From: an uncultured Eubacteriales bacterium
GTDB lineage: Bacteria; Bacillota; Clostridia; Oscillospirales; Oscillospiraceae
Assembly: GCA_900316745.1 (NCBI GenBank)
Contig: ONEB01000006.1
Coordinates: forward strand, 147,770-211,769
DNA: 64,000 bases
Direction: 5' to 3'
The notes beneath the pieces were generated by a model. The model searched no databases, was not told the origin of the DNA, and was given only the letters and a program-made list of their open reading frames with translations. A program made the translations under genes and the position numbers. Of this stretch, positions 25,642-34,044 are shown piece after piece (the stretch's first letter is position 1; each line of letters opens with the position of its first letter).

Positions 25642-27471
25642 ATGGGCAAACAGAAAAAAGAAAGATTGCACGATATCATCGGCATTGCCTGCGGCGTGTT
25701 TCTCCTGATCGTCCTGGTGGCCAGCATCATTTCGGCCAATACGACGAAGACGGTCGGTGACGCCAATGTCTCTGCAGACGCTGTCACTCTGACCGGCAGC
25801 GCCCCCGGCAGAAACGGTCCGGTGGACGTCGAGATTGTCGCCGACGCTGAAAAGATCTATCAGATCAGCGTCACCAACCACGAAGAGACCGAGGGCATCG
25901 GCACGGTTGCCGTGGAGAAGCTGCCGGTTGCGATCTATGAAAACCAGAGCCTGGAGGTCGACGCGATCGCCGGCGCCACCATCACCTCGGACGCCATCAA
26001 GGCCGCGGTGGTGAACGCTCTGGAGTCCGGCGGTCTGGATCCCGCTGTGTTCCAGCGCGCGGTATCCGCGGCAGAACCGGTTGAGAAAACGGATGTGGAG
26101 CTCGATTGCGACGTCGTGGTGGTCGGCGCAGGCGGCGCCGGTCTGACCGCTTCGGTGCTTGCCACGCAGCAGGGCGAAGACGTCATCCTGCTGGAGAAGA
26201 TGCCTTTCGTCGGCGGCAACAGTCTGCGCGCCGAGGGCGGCATGAACGCGGCGGACACCAAGGTTGAGGCCGAGCTCGGCATCACTGACAGCACCGTGGA
26301 GAACTTCGTGGACGATACCATGCGCCTCGGTCACGATCTTGCCAACCGCGAGCTGGTGCAGACCCTGGCCGAAAACAGCGCGGAGGCGGTCGACTGGCTG
26401 TTCTCCATTGACGCGCCGCTGACCAAGGTCGTCGCGACCGGCGGCACCACGCACAAATACCTGCACAAGCCCGAGGACGGCGCTCCCGTCGGCGAGTATC
26501 TGGTGGAGAAGCTCAAGGCGCAGGCCGAGAAGCTGGGCATTGACGTTCGCGTCAACACCAAGGCCACCGAAATCCTCATGGAGAACGGGCAGGCTGTGGG
26601 CGTCAAGGCCGAGGACGCGGAGCACAACTACATCATCCATGCCAAGTCCGTCGTGATCACCGCCGGCGGCTTCGGCTCGAACTTTGAGCTGATGGCAAGT
26701 TATGATCCCAGCCTCGCGAACGCGGTTACCACGAACCATGCCGGCGCGACCGGCGACGGCATCAAGATGGCGCAGGCCGTCGGCGCCGACACCGTGGATA
26801 TGGAGCAGATCCAGCTGCACCCGACCGTCATTCAGCAGGACGGCACGCTGGTCTCCGAATCCGTCCGCAGCCACGGCGCGATCATCGTCAACACCGAGGG
26901 CAAGCGCTTTGTCAACGACCTGGCGGGTCGTGACGTCGTCTCGCAGGCCGAGCTGAAGCAGCCGGACGGCTATTGCTTCATCATCTTCGACCAGCACCTC
27001 TACGACGAAGTGGAGCTGACGCATAAGTTCGTCGAACGCGGCTTTGCCATCACCGGCAAGACCTACGAGGAGCTTGCGCAGAATATGGGCCTGAAGGGCG
27101 AAGCCGTGCAGAACTTCGTCAACACCATGACCACATGGAACGAGTCCGTCGCCAAGGGCGAGGACGCCGAATGGGGCCGCAACAACGGCATGGACGACGA
27201 TCTCTCGACCGCTCCTTTCTATGCCATCAAGATCGCCCCGGGCATCCACCACACCATGGGCGGCATCAAGATCAACAGCAACGCAGAGGTCATCAGCACC
27301 GAAGGCAATGTCATTCCGGGTCTGTTCGCTGCCGGCGAGACCACCGGCGGCATCCACGGCGGCAACCGCGTCGGCGGCAACGCTGTCTGTGACTTCATCG
27401 TCTTCGGCCGCATCGCCGGCCAGAGCGCGGCAGACTTTGCCAAGAGCGCAGCTGTGAAACCCGCTGCCTGA
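25642..27471 (+). CDS. Membrane-anchored FMN/FAD flavoprotein reductase, fumarate/urocanate reductase type
   Basis: A 609-residue protein with one N-terminal membrane anchor (about residues 12-35), an FMN-binding domain (about 45-130) and a large FAD domain of the flavocytochrome c/fumarate reductase family (DVVVVGAGGAGLTAS near residue 155, GGNSLRAEGGMNAA, ending GGIHGGNRVGGNAVCDFIVFGR). The FMN motif DAIAGAT places the expected flavinylated Thr at residue 113; it has Ala where Ser/Thr is common. Such proteins take electrons outside the membrane and reduce fumarate, urocanate or related enoates. ATG 25642 follows GGAGGG; the longer upstream frame lacks a good start. No ApbE-type flavin transferase is in the window. 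Confidence 0.88.
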   Translation: MGKQKKERLHDIIGIACGVFLLIVLVASIISANTTKTVGDANVSADAVTLTGSAPGRNGPVDVEIVADAEKIYQISVTNHEETEGIGTVAVEKLPVAIYENQSLEVDAIAGATITSDAIKAAVVNALESGGLDPAVFQRAVSAAEPVEKTDVELDCDVVVVGAGGAGLTASVLATQQGEDVILLEKMPFVGGNSLRAEGGMNAADTKVEAELGITDSTVENFVDDTMRLGHDLANRELVQTLAENSAEAVDWLFSIDAPLTKVVATGGTTHKYLHKPEDGAPVGEYLVEKLKAQAEKLGIDVRVNTKATEILMENGQAVGVKAEDAEHNYIIHAKSVVITAGGFGSNFELMASYDPSLANAVTTNHAGATGDGIKMAQAVGADTVDMEQIQLHPTVIQQDGTLVSESVRSHGAIIVNTEGKRFVNDLAGRDVVSQAELKQPDGYCFIIFDQHLYDEVELTHKFVERGFAITGKTYEELAQNMGLKGEAVQNFVNTMTTWNESVAKGEDAEWGRNNGMDDDLSTAPFYAIKIAPGIHHTMGGIKINSNAEVISTEGNVIPGLFAAGETTGGIHGGNRVGGNAVCDFIVFGRIAGQSAADFAKSAAVKPAA

Positions 27472-27491
27472 TCGCAGAAACACAAATACAT

Positions 27492-27526
27492 GAAAAAAGC
27501 ACTTGCTTATTGCAAGTGCTTTTTTC
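27492..27526. terminator. Bidirectional terminator
   Basis: A 15-bp stem (GAAAAAAGCACTTGC / GCAAGTGCTTTTTTC) with a 5-base loop lies between the convergent flavoprotein and membrane-protein genes. Confidence 0.88.
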
Positions 27527-27539
27527 TGCAAAACGCGGC

Positions 27540-28208
27540 TCAGATGATGCCCAACGGGATCAGAATGATCAGCAGCAGAGCGTCCAGCGCCCAAAGCGAG
27601 ATGAGGAACGTCTTTCTCTTCTTCGGCGCCATATCCGGCACATAGTTGCTGGCGAGGAAGAACGGGATGTAAGTGGTGATGAATACCGGCAGGACGCCCC
27701 ACCATTTATACACCCAGATAAAGGAGTGGTTGCTGGTTCCGGCGAGGAACGATTCGAACAGCGCAAACAGCAGCGCCATCTCCAGCGCGCCGACCAGCTT
27801 GCAGCTGATGCCGCCCCTGCCGTTTTTGGCAAAATACCGTTTGTTCCGGTCGTGCGGCAGCATCTTGAACGAGATGATGCCCGCGATCGAGAACATCATG
27901 GAAAGCTCCCAGCACACGCCGATCAGCAGGATGAACGTCGTGGATTCGTTTGAGACCGACCACAGCGGATACCCGGAGATGTGCCCAATGATCGCGTTGC
28001 AGATCTCATACAGCCAGTGGACGCCGTACAGTGCAAGTCCGGCGCAAACGGCTTCCGTGTTTTTCTTGTGGATCTCCGACCAGTAGATATAGAAGACAAC
28101 TGCCAGAATAAAAATGAACGTCCAGTTGAAGTTCTCTGTGCTTCTGACCCGTATGCTGTCCACCAGATCCATGGACGCCTGCGATCCGTCGCCCCAGAAA
28201 ATGAACAT
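27540..28208 (-). CDS. Integral membrane protein of unknown function
   Basis: A 222-residue protein with about six hydrophobic segments. The ATG at 28208 follows GAAGGAGGG, so the start is well supported; longer upstream reading is not. The N-terminus (MFIFWGDGSQASMDLVDSI) precedes the first membrane span, and there are conserved-looking polar loops (EICNAIIGHISGYPLWS, FESFLAGTSNHSF). I do not recognise the family. It converges on the flavoprotein gene, with a shared terminator, so a functional link is possible but not shown by operon structure. Confidence 0.8.
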   Translation of the reverse strand: MFIFWGDGSQASMDLVDSIRVRSTENFNWTFIFILAVVFYIYWSEIHKKNTEAVCAGLALYGVHWLYEICNAIIGHISGYPLWSVSNESTTFILLIGVCWELSMMFSIAGIISFKMLPHDRNKRYFAKNGRGGISCKLVGALEMALLFALFESFLAGTSNHSFIWVYKWWGVLPVFITTYIPFFLASNYVPDMAPKKRKTFLISLWALDALLLIILIPLGII

Positions 28209-28331
28209 GATCAGCCCTCCTTCGCATGACTGTGTTTCCTGAATTCGGTTGCCCTGAGCCCAATATAGCACAGGGCGGGGGCTGAAACAATGGTTATGCG
28301 ACGGTTTTTGCTGAAATGTTGAAAATTTCTG

Positions 28332-29729
28332 TCAGCTTCCGTCTGCCAGCGCGTCGAGCTTTCCGCGCAGCAGATAGATCAGATACAGCGTAAAGACAAG
28401 CAGATTGTTCGCGATCATGCAGCCCCAGGCTGCGACCAGACCGAGACCGAGCACTCTGGTGCAGAGAAACGTGCCCAGGATGCGCACGCCCCACATGCCG
28501 GTGAGGCTGAACAGAAGCGGGACGCGCGTCTGCCCGGCGCCCTGCAGCATGCCCTCCGTCACGAGAGAGACGCCGTAAAACGGCTCGGAGCAGGCAACCA
28601 TGCGCAGCACCGTGCTGCCGAGGGCGATGGCGGCAGGGCTTTTCGTGAAGAGCCGTACCATTGCCGGAGCAAAGCCGAAGAGCAGAGCGCCCGATACGAG
28701 CATGAGCGAAACCTCCACCGTGCGGATCGTGTGTCCGAGCGCGCGGAGCCGGGTCCGGTCATGCGCGCCGACGGCGGCGCCGGAGAGCGCTGCGGCTGCG
28801 TTCTGCATGCCGAAGCCCGGGATATAGAACGCTGACTCCACCGTGTTCGCGATCGTGTGTGCCGCGGTGGAGATCTCGCCGAGCGCGTTGATCATCGCTG
28901 CGAAAACGATGTACCCCATGCATGTGGCAAACTGCTGCACCATCAGCGGAAAGGCCACGCGGCTCCATGGGCGCAGCACGGCGCCGTCCGGGCGCAGCGA
29001 GAGACCGCGCGGAGAGAGCGCCGGGTGCTTCCAGAGCGCCGACGTGATCACGATGCCGGCTGCGGCGTAGCTGATGGCGCTGGCGGCCGCCGCGCCTGCG
29101 ACGCCCCAGCCTGCGCCGAAGCAAGAAAAGCTCCTGCCGAACAGATGAACCGTGCGCGTGGGATAGATCAGCAGAAAATTCAAAATGACGTTCAGCACAT
29201 TGGCGCCGACGCCTGCGCGCATCGGCGTTTTCGCGTCGCCGACCGCGCGCAGCACCGTGCCGAAAATGATCGAAGCCGCACGGAAAAGCGTGGGCAGATA
29301 GAGGATCAGAAAGTATTGTCCTGCCATGGGGCGGATGGCCTCGTCCACCTGCATCCAGGCGGGGACGAGACTGCTGCAGGCGGTGGCGAGCACGGTGAAG
29401 AGCGAGCCTGCGATCAGTACGATCATGGCCGCCTGCGCGGAGGCGCGGCGCACCATCTGCGCGTCGCCTGCGCCGCTTGCGCGCGCGATCACACTCAAGA
29501 AGCCGATGCCGCAGGCGGAGATGATGCAGATGATGAGCCAGTTGATGGTCGTTGTCGCGCCCACCGCCGCTGTGGCTGCCGTGCCGAGCGAGCCGACCAT
29601 GGCCGTGTCGATGTACTGCACGGCGGTCTGCATGAGCTGCTCCAGCATCGTCGGCCACGCGAGCGTGAGCACTGCGGGCAGCAGCGCCGGATCAAAGCTG
29701 CGGCGGGGCTGTGAAGTGATTTCCGTCAC
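28332..29729 (-). CDS. MATE-family multidrug/cation exporter
   Basis: A 465-residue membrane protein with about twelve spans in two halves, each starting with the MatE pattern (LAWPTMLEQLMQTAVQYIDTAMVG in the first, FPLMVQQFATCMGYIVFAAMINALG in the second). Such proteins export drugs or metabolites using a Na+ or H+ gradient. The GTG at 29729 is chosen because CAGGAG lies 8-9 bases upstream; the longer frame has no ribosome site. It is a single-gene unit with a promoter at 29795-29823. The substrate cannot be deduced. Confidence 0.9.
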   Translation of the reverse strand: MTEITSQPRRSFDPALLPAVLTLAWPTMLEQLMQTAVQYIDTAMVGSLGTAATAAVGATTTINWLIICIISACGIGFLSVIARASGAGDAQMVRRASAQAAMIVLIAGSLFTVLATACSSLVPAWMQVDEAIRPMAGQYFLILYLPTLFRAASIIFGTVLRAVGDAKTPMRAGVGANVLNVILNFLLIYPTRTVHLFGRSFSCFGAGWGVAGAAAASAISYAAAGIVITSALWKHPALSPRGLSLRPDGAVLRPWSRVAFPLMVQQFATCMGYIVFAAMINALGEISTAAHTIANTVESAFYIPGFGMQNAAAALSGAAVGAHDRTRLRALGHTIRTVEVSLMLVSGALLFGFAPAMVRLFTKSPAAIALGSTVLRMVACSEPFYGVSLVTEGMLQGAGQTRVPLLFSLTGMWGVRILGTFLCTRVLGLGLVAAWGCMIANNLLVFTLYLIYLLRGKLDALADGS

Positions 29730-29794
29730 GGCAAGCACTCCTGTTACCGAAGATTCAAAAAACGCGCCCGGCATTCGTGACGCGCGCGCAAATT

Positions 29795-29823
29795 ATTATA
29801 ACAACAGCAGCAAATGAATGCAA
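29795..29823 (-). promoter_or_regulatory. Probable promoter of the MATE gene
   Basis: On the minus strand TTGCAT (29823-29818), 17 bases and TATAAT (29800-29795), 65 bases before the GTG. Confidence 0.6.
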
Positions 29824-30035
29824 CCGTCGCTGCGGCACCGGGTCGGAGCAGTCCGGGCTGATCGTTCCGGCGTTTGCTGAACTGCCAAACGTGAATCGGG
29901 ATATTGTTTCACTTCATCTGGGCTTTTGCGAAAGCTGCTTCCGTCCAACAGAAAAGCAGACGTTTGAGGCTCTCGCGCTCCGCAACGGACGCCGCTCCGC
30001 ACAGGCGGCGGAGAATATCTATAACTTAGTTCCCA

Positions 30036-30233
30036 CGCAATGAAATTGCGGAATACAAAACAAAGTTTTGCATCAAAAACTGCTTGCAAACAAGCAGTTT
30101 TTGGGGAACACGTTGTACCGTCGTTCGCTTTTGGCGCACGTTGTGCGCCATTTGTGGGCATTCGCCCACTATCGTCCGTGATTCACGGACGAGCGAACAG
30201 AGACATTATCGCTCTCTCAATCAAATGAGAGAG
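30036..30233. repeat. Array of seven short hairpins with a cloverleaf-like core (element A)
   Basis: Within 198 bases there are, in order: CGCAAT-GAA-ATTGCG (30036-30050), CAAAAC-AAA-GTTTTG (30056-30070), a 13-bp stem with CAAA loop (30074-30103), an outer stem GTTCGCT/AGCGAAC (30123-30129 with 30192-30198) that encloses three arms, TGGCGCAC-GTT-GTGCGCCA, GTGGGC-ATTC-GCCCAC and CGTCCGTG-ATT-CACGGACG, and finally CTCTCTCA-ATCAAA-TGAGAGAG (30212-30233). All stems are perfect and each has its own sequence. The surrounding gap (29830-30616) has no convincing intact gene. The last hairpin contains the ATG of the short ORF at 30225. Element B at 50448 has the same design. Confidence 0.75.
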
Positions 30234-30505
30234 GAGCTGACGGAGCGCGGGTTTCTGCATACAGTACGCTTGAAAAAGCTGAAAAAAACAAAGCCGCCGT
30301 TGTCTACGCCTACCAGGCGGACAACGACGGCGAATGGGGTGAAATTGAATACGACTGCAAAACCGGGCAGTTCCGGATCATAAAGCTGGCGGAGCTGGAT
30401 CTCACGAAATCACAGCCGTTTGCAAAGCAGGCGATCCGTCGAATCCGTCATTGGATACAGCGGGAAGTGTTTCCGAAGAAGGATCAGGTCTGGCTTCCGC
30501 TCTGA
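30225..30505 (+). pseudogene. Short ORF of about 93 residues, broken in an A7 tract
   Basis: ATG 30225 opens a frame (MREELTERGFLHTVRLKKLKK) that goes out of frame at a run of seven A (30282-30288). The downstream frame, without its own start, encodes KAAVVYAYQADNDGEWGEIE, continues through RIIKLAELDLTKSQPFAKQ and ends in KKDQVWLPL at 30505. One extra A would join them into a 93-residue protein. The downstream part looks like true coding sequence. I do not recognise the family. It sits directly behind hairpin element A. Either a pseudogene, slippage-dependent expression, or a homopolymer read error. Confidence 0.5.
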
Positions 30506-30616
30506 TTTTGCCTCACAGGAAGGTTTTCGCTGCTTCGCGATTCTTACTGTTTTTTGAGAATCTCGGCATAAGGTAGATAGAGGGACGGTTTTCCTTTCCG
30601 ATATTTGTTTTCTTTT

Positions 30617-32851
30617 TTACTCCAGTGTCTTCAGCGCAACGGAAAGCGGGATGTGCCGCACGCGCCGCATCAGGAGCAGCGTGACGAGCGCGAAGCCGAA
30701 TGCGCCGAACGCAAAACTCACAGGATAGACCCACGGCGCAACGTAAAACGTCAGCCATCCGGCGTATTCCTTCATCATGGCATAGTAGATCCATTTGATG
30801 AGCAGCACGGTGAGCGGAATCGCTAGCAGCAGCGATATCGCTGTGACGAGCGCGGTGGCGCGGTTGTAAAGCAGTCCCGCCTCCCCGTCGTGGTAACCCA
30901 TGATTTTCAGCATGGAGATGCTGCGTGCGTTGCGGTCAATGATCATTTTGGCGAGCAGATAGATCATCAGCACATAGATGACAAATCCGAACCCGCAGAA
31001 CAGCGGAAACATGAATCCCATGGAGTCGTCCAGCTGGTCGGCCATGACCGTGAGATCCGACTGCGTGATCCTGGTCGCAATCGCCTCCTCGGGAAGATCG
31101 GTCAGTTCCCGGTTCGAGAACCAGCCGTTGAAGCTCCCCGGCTCGCGGTCAAAGGTCCGGTTGAAATCCTCCTCCGAGAGAAACACGCTCATGGCGGCGG
31201 GATAGTGATACGCGCCGCCGACGCGGAAGCTGTAATCCTTCCCGTCATACGGATCGCTGAGCTTCAGCGTGTCCCCTGTGCGGATGCCGTACTTTTCCAT
31301 ATAGCCATCGGAGAGGACGACCTCACCTGCTCGCACACCGGGCACATAGCGTGATCCTTCCTGAACGCCGTAAACCGTGATCTTCTCCCAGCCGTCGTAT
31401 TCCAGCTCCTGCACGCTGTAGCGCTCAGCGTCCGCGTCGGCGGTCTCAACCGGCGTCTTGAGCACATACTGATACTGCGCGATCATGGAGGACACGACGT
31501 CTGCCTTGAAATGGTTCATCAGCGGGCGGAACATCATACCAAACACCAGCAGCACCGACACAAATACGACGCCGACGAACAGCGTCAGGTAACCCGACAG
31601 ATTCTGCAGAACAACGCGCATGCGAAAGCGCGACAGAAACGAGCCGCGCCGCAGCCGGACCACGTCGCTGGACTTCCGGCGCGTCAGCTCATGGCGCAGA
31701 AAGTCCAGCGGCGAGAAGCGCAGCGCCCTGGAAATCACGAGCAGATTCAGCACGAAAATGATCAGCACCGGGATCACGGTCGTGAGCAGAAAGGCAGAGC
31801 CGTTCCAGATCGTCCGATAGGTCGGCAGCGAATAGCTGTGATAGTACATGAACACCACAATGCGCTTCATGCAGGTGTAGCCCAGGATGTTACCGATAAC
31901 CGCCGCAACGAGCGTGACGACTGTCGGCAGCGCGAGATAGTGCCGCAGCAGCTCGCCGTTGGTGTAGCCGGAAGCCTTCAGCGTTCCGATCGTGGAGGCC
32001 TCCTGCTCAATCGTGCCGCGAGTCGTGACGGCGAAGACGAAGCCGAGGATCACCATCATGATATAGAGCAGCGTCGCAAACATGACCCGGTCGCTTCCCA
32101 TGTCGTCCCCGGAAAAGTTGATTGCAAAGTTCTGATCGCGCGGTACGAAGTCCGTGAGCACGGCATGCCCTGCAATGGCTCCGAGGAGCGCGTCTGCACG
32201 ATCTCGCCTTTCCTTGTCTGTATTGCCCGCATCGGGATCGGTCCATGCGTAGGTAAAGCGCTTGCCGAGCTCGCCAAGCGCGTCGAAGTCCGCGTCCGTC
32301 ACGAGGGCGACCGTGAACTTGTTGGCATCGAACATCATGTCCGTGTTGTTGTTGAACAATGCGCTATAATCGGAAAACGCAACGACGCCGGAGATCGTAT
32401 AATCCCTGCCGGAGACCGCCATGGTATCTCCGATCGACAGCTCGTTGTTCTGCGCATAAAGGCGGTCGATGCAAATCTCGCCGTCCCTCGCAGGAAATGC
32501 GCCGTCCATGAGACAGACGCGGTTGACTTCCGTGCGCTGGCGATAGAAGCGCACCGTGTGCGCGTTATCCGTTTCCCGGTCGATGCTGAAAAGCGGATAC
32601 AGCGTCGCTCCGGTCTCCTGCTCCAGCGTATCGAGTGCCGCATCCTCCAGCGGCGCGGCGGCAGTGAAATGCCCGTCCTCGATGTGATAATTCTCAAAGC
32701 TCTCATTGTAGGCGCGAAGCATGCTGCCGTCGGCGACCATGAAGCCGGAAACAAATCCAATCGTGAGCGTGAGAAAGAGAAAGAGCGCAATATACTTACC
32801 CGCGTCGTCGCGCAGCTCGCGCCAAAAGCGCTTGCGGATGGGATCTTTCAT
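30617..32851 (-). CDS. ABC transporter permease, FtsX/MacB type
   Basis: A 744-residue membrane protein with an N-terminal span, a large extracytoplasmic domain (about residues 45-250), a three-span FtsX block (about 255-380), a second soluble domain (about 430-610) and a final FtsX block. This double-FtsX layout is typical of Firmicute permeases paired with LolD-like ATPases that act on lipids, peptides or lipoproteins at the membrane rather than on small solutes. It starts 12 bases after the ATPase stop. With iron-box-like sites upstream of the ATPase gene it may belong to the iron regulon, but the substrate is unknown. Confidence 0.88.
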   Translation of the reverse strand: MKDPIRKRFWRELRDDAGKYIALFLFLTLTIGFVSGFMVADGSMLRAYNESFENYHIEDGHFTAAAPLEDAALDTLEQETGATLYPLFSIDRETDNAHTVRFYRQRTEVNRVCLMDGAFPARDGEICIDRLYAQNNELSIGDTMAVSGRDYTISGVVAFSDYSALFNNNTDMMFDANKFTVALVTDADFDALGELGKRFTYAWTDPDAGNTDKERRDRADALLGAIAGHAVLTDFVPRDQNFAINFSGDDMGSDRVMFATLLYIMMVILGFVFAVTTRGTIEQEASTIGTLKASGYTNGELLRHYLALPTVVTLVAAVIGNILGYTCMKRIVVFMYYHSYSLPTYRTIWNGSAFLLTTVIPVLIIFVLNLLVISRALRFSPLDFLRHELTRRKSSDVVRLRRGSFLSRFRMRVVLQNLSGYLTLFVGVVFVSVLLVFGMMFRPLMNHFKADVVSSMIAQYQYVLKTPVETADADAERYSVQELEYDGWEKITVYGVQEGSRYVPGVRAGEVVLSDGYMEKYGIRTGDTLKLSDPYDGKDYSFRVGGAYHYPAAMSVFLSEEDFNRTFDREPGSFNGWFSNRELTDLPEEAIATRITQSDLTVMADQLDDSMGFMFPLFCGFGFVIYVLMIYLLAKMIIDRNARSISMLKIMGYHDGEAGLLYNRATALVTAISLLLAIPLTVLLIKWIYYAMMKEYAGWLTFYVAPWVYPVSFAFGAFGFALVTLLLMRRVRHIPLSVALKTLE

Positions 32852-32863
32852 TCCGACGCCCCC

Positions 32864-33562
32864 TCACCAGTTGAGCGCAGCGGCGCGATACTTCGTCAGC
32901 TGGCGCACATACTCCCGGATTGCACCGTCCTTCAGGCGGATGACCTCGTCCGCCATACCGCGCAGGGCGTCATTGTGCGTGACGAGCACGACCGTGCAGT
33001 GATACGTCTCATTCACGTGCTCAATGAGCTGCAGGATTTCCTTGCTCGTGGCATAGTCAAGTGCGCCGGTCGGCTCATCGCACAGAAGGACGCTCGGTTT
33101 TTTCACAAGGGCGCGGCCGATGGCCGTGCGCTGCTGCTGCCCGCCGGAGAGCTGCGCGGGGATCTTGTTCCGATGCTCCCACAGGCCGAGCGACTGCAGC
33201 AGCTCGTCCACCGGAAGCGGATGCTCGCTGAGATACGCGCCGACCTCCACGTTCTCACGAACCGTCAGGTTTGGAATCAGATTATAGCTCTGGAACACAT
33301 AGCCCAGATGTCGGCGGCGGTAGAGCGCAAGCTCCTTTTCGCTCATGAGTCCGAGCGCCTGCCCGCCGATAAATATGTGCCCGGAATCCGGCGTCTCGAT
33401 GCCGCCGATGATATTCAAAAGCGTGGATTTTCCGGATCCGGAAGGACCCAAAAGCACGCAGAAGCAGCCGGACGGAATGTCGCAGGAGATGCCCTTCAGG
33501 ACCTCGGTACGGCTCTCCCCGGCGCCGAATGATTTGCGAATATCGCGTAATTGAAGCAACAT
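32864..33562 (-). CDS. ABC transporter ATPase, LolD/MacB type
   Basis: A 232-residue ATPase with Walker [11 protein letters not shown], signature [16 protein letters not shown] and Walker [14 protein letters not shown], the last typical of the LolD/MacB/FtsE group. The ATG at 33562 has AAAGGAGC about 10 bases before it. It is the first gene of a two-gene unit with the permease at 30617. Two TTAG(N6)CTAA-like sites lie 180-250 bases upstream. Confidence 0.9.
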   Translation of the reverse strand: MLLQLRDIRKSFGAGESRTEVLKGISCDIPSGCFCVLLGPSGSGKSTLLNIIGGIETPDSGHIFIGGQALGLMSEKELALYRRRHLGYVFQSYNLIPNLTVRENVEVGAYLSEHPLPVDELLQSLGLWEHRNKIPAQLSGGQQQRTAIGRALVKKPSVLLCDEPTGALDYATSKEILQLIEHVNETYHCTVVLVTHNDALRGMADEVIRLKDGAIREYVRQLTKYRAAALNW

Positions 33563-33744
33563 ATCAAAAATGCTCCTTTCAGACAGATTTTATTCGCAAA
33601 AGCAAACTGTTGCCTGTAAAACGGGAGGCGCGTTGCTCGCGCCTCCCTTGGGGTGCAATTTTAACAATTCATTATATTCGCAGACCAGGAACTCGTTTCA
33701 GCCCAAAATGACAACAGACAACAATAATCGACAGAACCAATCTA

Positions 33745-33758
33745 TTAGCTTCGGCTAA
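33745..33758. promoter_or_regulatory. DtxR-like operator, copy 1
   Basis: TTAGC-TTCG-GCTAA, a perfect inverted repeat. The 19-base window matches the DtxR/IdeR consensus TTAGGTTAGSCTAACCTAA at about 14 positions. It lies in the 33563-34044 gap between the divergent ABC and SLH genes; that gap also holds a GGGAGGCGCG hairpin near 33630. Confidence 0.55.
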
Positions 33759-33794
33759 CTTGCGACATTAAAAAAAGATGCATATTGTACGCGG

Positions 33795-33808
33795 TTACCC
33801 GTCGCTAA
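33795..33808. promoter_or_regulatory. DtxR-like operator, copy 2 (weak)
   Basis: TTACC-CGTC-GCTAA keeps the right half-site and only part of the left one. Its position 37 bases from copy 1 is the main reason to list it. Confidence 0.35.
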
Positions 33809-33985
33809 CTGTATGTTAACACAACTCCTCCCTCCTGTCAAGCGCTTTTTCTTAGCTAAAAATTGCATGATAATGTTAATTGCGCCATGAGATTTTTTTC
33901 TTGCGTAGGAAATACAGATGTGATATACTGTCTCAACAGAAAGAGGCTTGCTGCGTGAAAGCGCAGTTCTTCTTTTCGTTTGTAG

Positions 33986-33999
33986 TTAGCGGTGGCTAA
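33986..33999. promoter_or_regulatory. DtxR-like operator, copy 3, before the 34045 SLH gene
   Basis: TTAGC-GGTG-GCTAA, perfect half-sites, lies 46 bases before the ATG and abuts a TATAAA (34000-34005) that could be the -10 element, so binding would block transcription. Confidence 0.6.
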
Positions 34000-34044
34000 T
34001 ATAAATTAGTCTATGCAAATTTTTCTTGAAAGGAATCCGATAAT

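Noticed and set aside
29777-30043. Plus-strand 88-codon frame before element A
   Set aside because: No ribosome site, overlaps the MATE promoter, composition uneven and no recognisable domain. I treat the interval as non-coding or decayed.
30036-30233. Hairpin array A as a CRISPR array
   Set aside because: The palindromes all differ in sequence; there is no repeated unit with regular spacers.
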